Shown in pieces: positions 5,580 through 9,188 of a stretch of DNA of 9,188 bases. A program made the translations under genes and the position numbers. Location of the stretch: the NCBI GenBank assembly GCA_964429355.1, contig CAYSCH010000376.1, forward strand, positions 1-9,188, written 5' to 3'. The first letter of the stretch is position 1. Each line of letters opens with the position of its first letter. Source of the stretch: JAAYAY01 sp964429355 (GTDB lineage Bacteria > Planctomycetota > Planctomycetia > Pirellulales > Thermoguttaceae). The notes under the pieces were generated by a model, which saw only the letters and a program-made list of their open reading frames with translations, did no database searches and had not been told where the DNA came from.

Positions 5580-6761
5580 TCAATATGTGCGAACAGCCAC
5601 TGCGGCCCCGTTGCGGCGGGCGGAGAGGTAGGCACTGTAGATCGTCGAAATGCTGTCGGCTGCCAGAAGACTGTCGCTCTCGACCGGGTCGCCGTAGGCA
5701 ATCGTGCGATAAAAGGCCTCGATCTCCTGCGGGTAGCCCGTAAACCAGTCCTCATCGGGCGACGTGCAGGCCCACCCCTGTTTGGTACCGATCTTCTCAA
5801 CCACGTAGATGTCTTCGAAGTTCGATTCGACCAGGTTGTAGGTCTGCATCGCCGTGTTGGGGTTGATGTTGCAGAGGGTGCGATGATTGTTGGCGCAAAT
5901 CTCCAGCCAGTTGTGGATACCGCCGAGAACGATGTCGCTGGTCACCAGCGTGGCGATCGTTCCGTCTTCGAACTCGACGTGGATCATGGCGAAGTCGTCG
6001 ATGTCGTAGTAGTCCTTGCGGATGTGTCCCTCGTCGCGGAACTTGGGCGTGCGCGTGATCGCGTGGGCGCGGGCGGTGACACTCTTGGGGTGGATGGGTT
6101 TGCCGTCGCGGGCACGCCCCTCGACCCGCTTGAGATACAGCGCGGCCGTGAGCGGATGGCACCCCTTCCCGATCAGGACACCGCCGCCGCAACGGGCCGT
6201 GTAGGCATAGTCCACCGAGTGGGAACCGCTATGGGCCTCTTCACCATGGATCCAGAGGATCTGCCCGCCGGTCTTCTCCAGAATTTCACGCTCCTTTTGA
6301 ACCGCGGGGGCGTAGACCCAGTTCTCGGCGTAAAGGAGCCGGCCCTGGCTCTTTCTCTCCGCTTCGAGGATCCGGTCGACGCTGGCCAGGGCCGTCTCAA
6401 GGGCCACTTCCATGTCGGCCTTGTCCCAATGAAACTCTTGCGACCCGTCGCCAAAGTAGCCGGTCAGCGGCTTCTCGCAGATCACAAACTTTCCCCGATC
6501 CAGTGCGGCGACGGTCGTCGGCTCATGGGCTATGGGAGGAACGCACACATGCACGGCGTCGACTTCGTCCAGCAGCGCGTCGAGGCTGGCAAAGGCCCGG
6601 ATTCCGCGCCTTTCGGCATAGGTCTTCCCCCCATCGGCGTCCTTGGTGAACACTCCCACGACGTCGACGCTGGTGCCGTAGACCTTCTCGAGCGCTTCAA
6701 AATGAAAGGTCGACGAAAAACCAGACCCGACAATACCGGTGCGAACTGTTTTCTTTTCCAT
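5580..6761 (-). CDS. Gfo/Idh/MocA family NAD(P)-dependent oxidoreductase
   Basis: A 393-residue cytoplasmic dehydrogenase of the glucose-fructose oxidoreductase / inositol dehydrogenase family; such enzymes oxidise or reduce sugars, sugar acids or cyclitols. The N-terminal Rossmann fold shows GIVGSGFSSTFH (residues 9-20), an acidic strand end near VVGVFTKDAD, DAVHVCVPP (68-76) and the hallmark CEKPLTG (95-101), whose lysine is the conserved EKP lysine. The C-terminal domain follows, with YAENWVYAP (144-152), GKGCHPLTAAL (198-208; His in the usual catalytic area) and TIATLVTSDIVLGG. Length is normal. ATG at 6761 is supported by GGAAGGG 8 nt upstream and by the Rossmann motif beginning at residue 9; the frame stays open to 7115 but that part overlaps the upstream gene and is not protein-like. 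The cofactor and substrate cannot be read from sequence. It has no visible signal peptide, unlike some secreted planctomycete relatives. The neighbouring DUF6807 gene suggests carbohydrate breakdown. Confidence 0.93.
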   Translation of the reverse strand: MEKKTVRTGIVGSGFSSTFHFEALEKVYGTSVDVVGVFTKDADGGKTYAERRGIRAFASLDALLDEVDAVHVCVPPIAHEPTTVAALDRGKFVICEKPLTGYFGDGSQEFHWDKADMEVALETALASVDRILEAERKSQGRLLYAENWVYAPAVQKEREILEKTGGQILWIHGEEAHSGSHSVDYAYTARCGGGVLIGKGCHPLTAALYLKRVEGRARDGKPIHPKSVTARAHAITRTPKFRDEGHIRKDYYDIDDFAMIHVEFEDGTIATLVTSDIVLGGIHNWLEICANNHRTLCNINPNTAMQTYNLVESNFEDIYVVEKIGTKQGWACTSPDEDWFTGYPQEIEAFYRTIAYGDPVESDSLLAADSISTIYSAYLSARRNGAAVAVRTY

Positions 6762-6847
6762 CGGAGGAGCCCTTCCGTGCCGAGAACAAAGGCAAATGGT
6801 CGTGTACGTTACTGCCCATGGGAGACGCGCCACGTTGCGAGGATCGC

Positions 6848-8431
6848 TTATCCCGCGGTCAGGTAGGCCAAAAAATCGAAGAGCCACGGGTGGCTCCAGG
6901 GGTTCCACGTCGGATAGCTTACCGACAGGACCGATATGCCGAGCAGCACAAGGGCCAGGCCGCGGGTCCATTTGCGTTGGGCACAACGATCCGCACCAGG
7001 CAACATGCAAACCAACCAGAGTGGAGCGAACCAGAAGGCCCATCGCAGTCCGGAGGTCATCCCGCCGTAGTTCCGATTCTCCTGGGGCTGCATGAACAGG
7101 TAGAAGCAAAGACACACGGCCGTCACGGCGGCAACCAGAATTGCCATCTGGCGCAGCCTCGGATCACCCGGGGCAGTCAGCCAGATACCAAGCCCAAAGG
7201 CGGCGAGGATCCAGACCGGCGTAAGCGAGAAGATCCCGTGGTGGCCGACGAGGGCATGGAACGCATAGGTCCACTCAGACGGTTCACCTCGGTCGACCCC
7301 TTGGCGATCTCGCCAGTAGGAGTCCACGATCTTATCGTCGGGATGTCGTTGATATTCGTAGTCGTACCAGTCTTTTTGCGTGTAGGCCGGGCGGAGCGTT
7401 TCGTGGGCGGCCCAGTTGGTGGCAAAGAAACCCGCAGTCACCAGCAGGGCAGCCGGCACCCCGGCGAGCAGGGTTTGTTTCGGCGCTTTCCAGAGCAGGG
7501 CCCCGCCGAGAGCCGCCGTAAATGCCGCTCCCGGCAGTTCGCAAGCCACCACAAAAGTGGCGAACAGTCCGGCCGCGGCGAAGTAGCGAAGCCGGTGCTC
7601 GCCATCGAACCAGATCCGAACGGCCGCATAGAACGCCACCAGCGTGCTGACCGCCCCGGGCAGGTGATTGTTTGCCGTTACGGAGAAAGTGGTCAGAAAA
7701 GTCCCAAATACGGCCGCGGCCATCACGAAGATCCGGCCCCAGTCGGATTTGCCGAAACGCTCGATGAGTCTGGCGATCAGGACGAAGTAGATCAGGAGCG
7801 GGACAACGTTGTAGACCACCAGCAAAGTACGCCCCATGGCATAGGGATGGCTCCCCAAAGTGGCTCCCGTCAACTGGTGGAGCACCCAATAGGGAACAGC
7901 CATCAAAGTGGGCAGGAGGGGCGGCTTGCTGGAATAGAGATACTCTTGCCCCCCAGGACCATGGGAAGGCAGCGAGTGCTTGACCATGTCGATCGTGTCC
8001 CAACCCGGTTCGGCCAGCACCTTGTCGATGGCATAGGGAACCCAGCAGAACCGCGTACCGCCACCAGGCGTTTGAACCTCAGCGGCCACCCACAGGTCGC
8101 GTTCGACCAGCGCACGGAGAGTACACCAGCGGCTGCGGTCGTTGGCACTGAGAAAGGGCCGAAGAATGCCCGCCCTGCGCATGAGCGCCGCACGAGTGCG
8201 TGCAAGCTCTGCTGCGATTCGAGCTTCGGGAAGTCCTTGCTCTTCCAGTCTTACCCGTTTCTCGTCGAGACGAGGGCCGATTTCGCGCTGCAGATAGAGC
8301 GTCAGCCGTGACGCCGACACTTCGTCCACGGAAAACACACGTCCCAGGACGGCGCCAATGCCCACGGCGATCAGCAGGGCATACACGCTCCTTCGCAAGG
8401 TCTCGCGTTCATCTCTCGGTTGCTCGATCAT
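6848..8431 (-). CDS. GT-C superfamily (ArnT/PMT-like, GT39-type) membrane glycosyltransferase, putative
   Basis: A 527-residue polytopic membrane protein. Helix 1 (about 15-33, SVYALLIAVGIGAVLGRVF) is followed at once by D36-E37, the position of the Asp-Glu pair in ArnT/PMT enzymes. A long external loop holds NDRSRWCTLRALVERDLW (97-114), GWDTIDMVKH (143-152) and YSSKPPLLPT (166-175), the KPPL motif typical of this superfamily. About ten more hydrophobic helices follow (for example LLVVYNVVPLLIYFVLIARL), and a late loop holds RNYGGMTSGLRWAFWFAPLW. GT-C enzymes move sugars from polyprenyl-phosphate donors onto acceptors outside the cytoplasmic membrane. The extra charged helical stretch at about 55-95 is unusual for ArnT. 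ATG at 8431 is chosen because GAGGAG lies 5 nt upstream; the frame extends to 8500 but that part overlaps the preceding gene. It starts 31 bp after the GT2 gene, so the two are probably one operon. Acceptor and sugar are unknown. Confidence 0.8.
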   Translation of the reverse strand: MIEQPRDERETLRRSVYALLIAVGIGAVLGRVFSVDEVSASRLTLYLQREIGPRLDEKRVRLEEQGLPEARIAAELARTRAALMRRAGILRPFLSANDRSRWCTLRALVERDLWVAAEVQTPGGGTRFCWVPYAIDKVLAEPGWDTIDMVKHSLPSHGPGGQEYLYSSKPPLLPTLMAVPYWVLHQLTGATLGSHPYAMGRTLLVVYNVVPLLIYFVLIARLIERFGKSDWGRIFVMAAAVFGTFLTTFSVTANNHLPGAVSTLVAFYAAVRIWFDGEHRLRYFAAAGLFATFVVACELPGAAFTAALGGALLWKAPKQTLLAGVPAALLVTAGFFATNWAAHETLRPAYTQKDWYDYEYQRHPDDKIVDSYWRDRQGVDRGEPSEWTYAFHALVGHHGIFSLTPVWILAAFGLGIWLTAPGDPRLRQMAILVAAVTAVCLCFYLFMQPQENRNYGGMTSGLRWAFWFAPLWLVCMLPGADRCAQRKWTRGLALVLLGISVLSVSYPTWNPWSHPWLFDFLAYLTAG

Positions 8432-8462
8432 CGACTCTCCTCGCTCCCGGAATGCACGTCGA

Positions 8463-9188
8463 TCAGTCGTTCTTTGTATCCGGTTCGATTGTCTCGGCAA
8501 TCGAATAATTCCGCTCGCTCTTCTGATTGTAGGCGATTACCAGTTCACCCAGGAATCCGACGCTCATGAACTGCGCACCGAGCAACAACAGGCCGACCGA
8601 GTAAAGCACGGCCGGACGCTGATGGAGAGGCATGAGGTTCAAGTCCGGCCAGATCTGCCCCACCAGCCAATACACCGCCAGGTAGAACATGCCGAAGCCG
8701 CCAAGGAGGAATGACAAAAGGCCGATCGTACCGAGGATGTGCTGCGGGCGTTGCCCGAACCCCGTGAGGAACTTCACCGTCAACAAGTCGAGAAAACCCT
8801 TGACGATCCGCGTGACACCGTACTTGGAACTCCCGAACTCCCTGGCTCGATGCTGGACCACCCGCTCGCTCACCCGGTAACCGCGCGCGGCAGCCAGTAC
8901 CGGCACGAAGCGGTGCAACTCGCCATACAACGTCACCTCGTCGAAAATCTGCCGCCGGTAGCACTTCATGCCGCAATTGTGGTCGTGAAGTTCCACTCCC
9001 GTCAGCTTGCTCACCATCCAATTGAACACCCGCGACGGTCCCACCTTGTGCCAGGGATCGTGGCGCCGTTTCTTCCAGCCGCTGACCACGTCAAACCCCT
9101 CGTTCATCTTTTCGAGAAACGAGGGGATTTCCGCCGGGTCATCCTGCAAATCGGCGTCCAGGGTCATGACCATCTCACCCCGGACCAC
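8463..9188 (-). CDS. DPM1/GtrB-like polyprenyl-phosphate glycosyltransferase (GT2), 5' end beyond window
   Basis: The last 241 residues of a GT2 family enzyme; the first 80-90, with the usual VVIPVYNE start, lie past the right edge. Visible parts are the metal/nucleotide-binding block LDADLQDDPAEIPSFLEKM, GWKKRRHD, the loop VELHDHNCGMKCYRR, HRFVPVLAAARGYRV, and GSSKYGVTRIVKGFLDL. All are typical of enzymes that transfer a sugar from a nucleotide donor to undecaprenyl or similar phosphate on the cytoplasmic face. Two C-terminal membrane helices follow (ILGTIGLLSFLLGGFGMFYL and VLYSVGLLLLGAQFMSVGFL), then GELVIAYNQKSERNYSI. This matches the GtrB/ArnC-type layout. A start at the very edge of the window is not real. 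The downstream GT-C protein is the natural user of the lipid-linked sugar. Confidence 0.93.
   Translation of the reverse strand: MVRGEMVMTLDADLQDDPAEIPSFLEKMNEGFDVVSGWKKRRHDPWHKVGPSRVFNWMVSKLTGVELHDHNCGMKCYRRQIFDEVTLYGELHRFVPVLAAARGYRVSERVVQHRAREFGSSKYGVTRIVKGFLDLLTVKFLTGFGQRPQHILGTIGLLSFLLGGFGMFYLAVYWLVGQIWPDLNLMPLHQRPAVLYSVGLLLLGAQFMSVGFLGELVIAYNQKSERNYSIAETIEPDTKND

Noticed and set aside
5565..6866. 433-codon plus-strand open frame
   Set aside because: It lies antisense to the clear Gfo/Idh/MocA gene, and its translation has no family signature. Long antisense frames are expected in G+C-rich genes with strong third-position bias.
6762..7115. N-terminal extension of the Gfo/Idh/MocA gene to give a 511-residue protein
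   Set aside because: The extra 118 residues overlap the GT-C gene in another frame and lack protein character; ATG 6761 has a good ribosome binding site and puts the Rossmann motif at residue 9.
6818..8311. 497-codon plus-strand open frame
   Set aside because: It is antisense to the GT-C membrane protein, whose helices and motifs are convincing. The antisense product is rich in Arg, Gly, Gln and Pro with no domain pattern.
1..9188. CRISPR array, insertion sequence, prophage or tRNA gene
   Set aside because: Reading through both strands I saw no regularly spaced repeats, no transposase or integrase-like protein, no terminal inverted repeats around any gene, and no cloverleaf-like sequence.

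Overview
The window looks like chromosomal DNA from a planctomycete, probably of the Pirellula group. This rests on the kinds of protein present, not on a database search: a secreted Cys-rich protein with a barrel-like C-terminal part, a DUF6807 ('PmoA-type') protein next to a Gfo/Idh/MocA oxidoreductase, and a 'SSKPPLLP' GT-C membrane protein beside a DPM1-like glycosyltransferase. Coding DNA is G+C rich, which explains the many long antisense open frames. There are no tRNA or rRNA genes, insertion sequences, phage genes or CRISPR arrays that I can see.

Layout. (1) 1-1034, minus: pheS, almost complete, with its end at the left edge; its GTG start lies in a perfect 18-bp tandem duplication and follows a strong ribosome binding site. 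(2) 1035-1578: a divergent intergenic region with a leader hairpin and candidate promoters. (3) 1579-2052, plus: a two-helix membrane protein with a PH-like tail, function unknown. (4) 2053-2403: non-coding, with an A/T-rich promoter region and an inverted repeat. (5) 2404-3660, plus: an exported Cys-rich protein with a probable outer-membrane beta-barrel, followed by a REP-like palindromic block and a classic intrinsic terminator with a cUUCGg loop at 3820-3852. (6) 3893-9188, minus: five same-strand genes, read from the right edge: a DPM1-like polyprenyl-phosphate glycosyltransferase (partial), a GT-C (ArnT/PMT-like) membrane protein, a Gfo/Idh/MocA oxidoreductase, a DUF6807 protein, and a 64-residue membrane/coiled-coil protein.

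How they may work together. The first two minus-strand genes (31-bp gap) suggest a lipid-linked sugar pathway: the GT2 enzyme charges a polyprenyl phosphate and the GT-C protein transfers the sugar outside the cytoplasmic membrane. The oxidoreductase and DUF6807 protein look like carbohydrate catabolism genes and could be a separate unit, since 86 bp and about 230 bp gaps flank the oxidoreductase. The small membrane protein sits 25 bp after the DUF6807 gene and is probably co-transcribed with it.

Most of the window is ordinary housekeeping and accessory content. The points most worth a second look are the duplicated pheS start, the DUF6807 reading frame that has no normal start codon where its coding signal begins, the REP-like block with mutually exclusive hairpins, and the GT2/GT-C pair.
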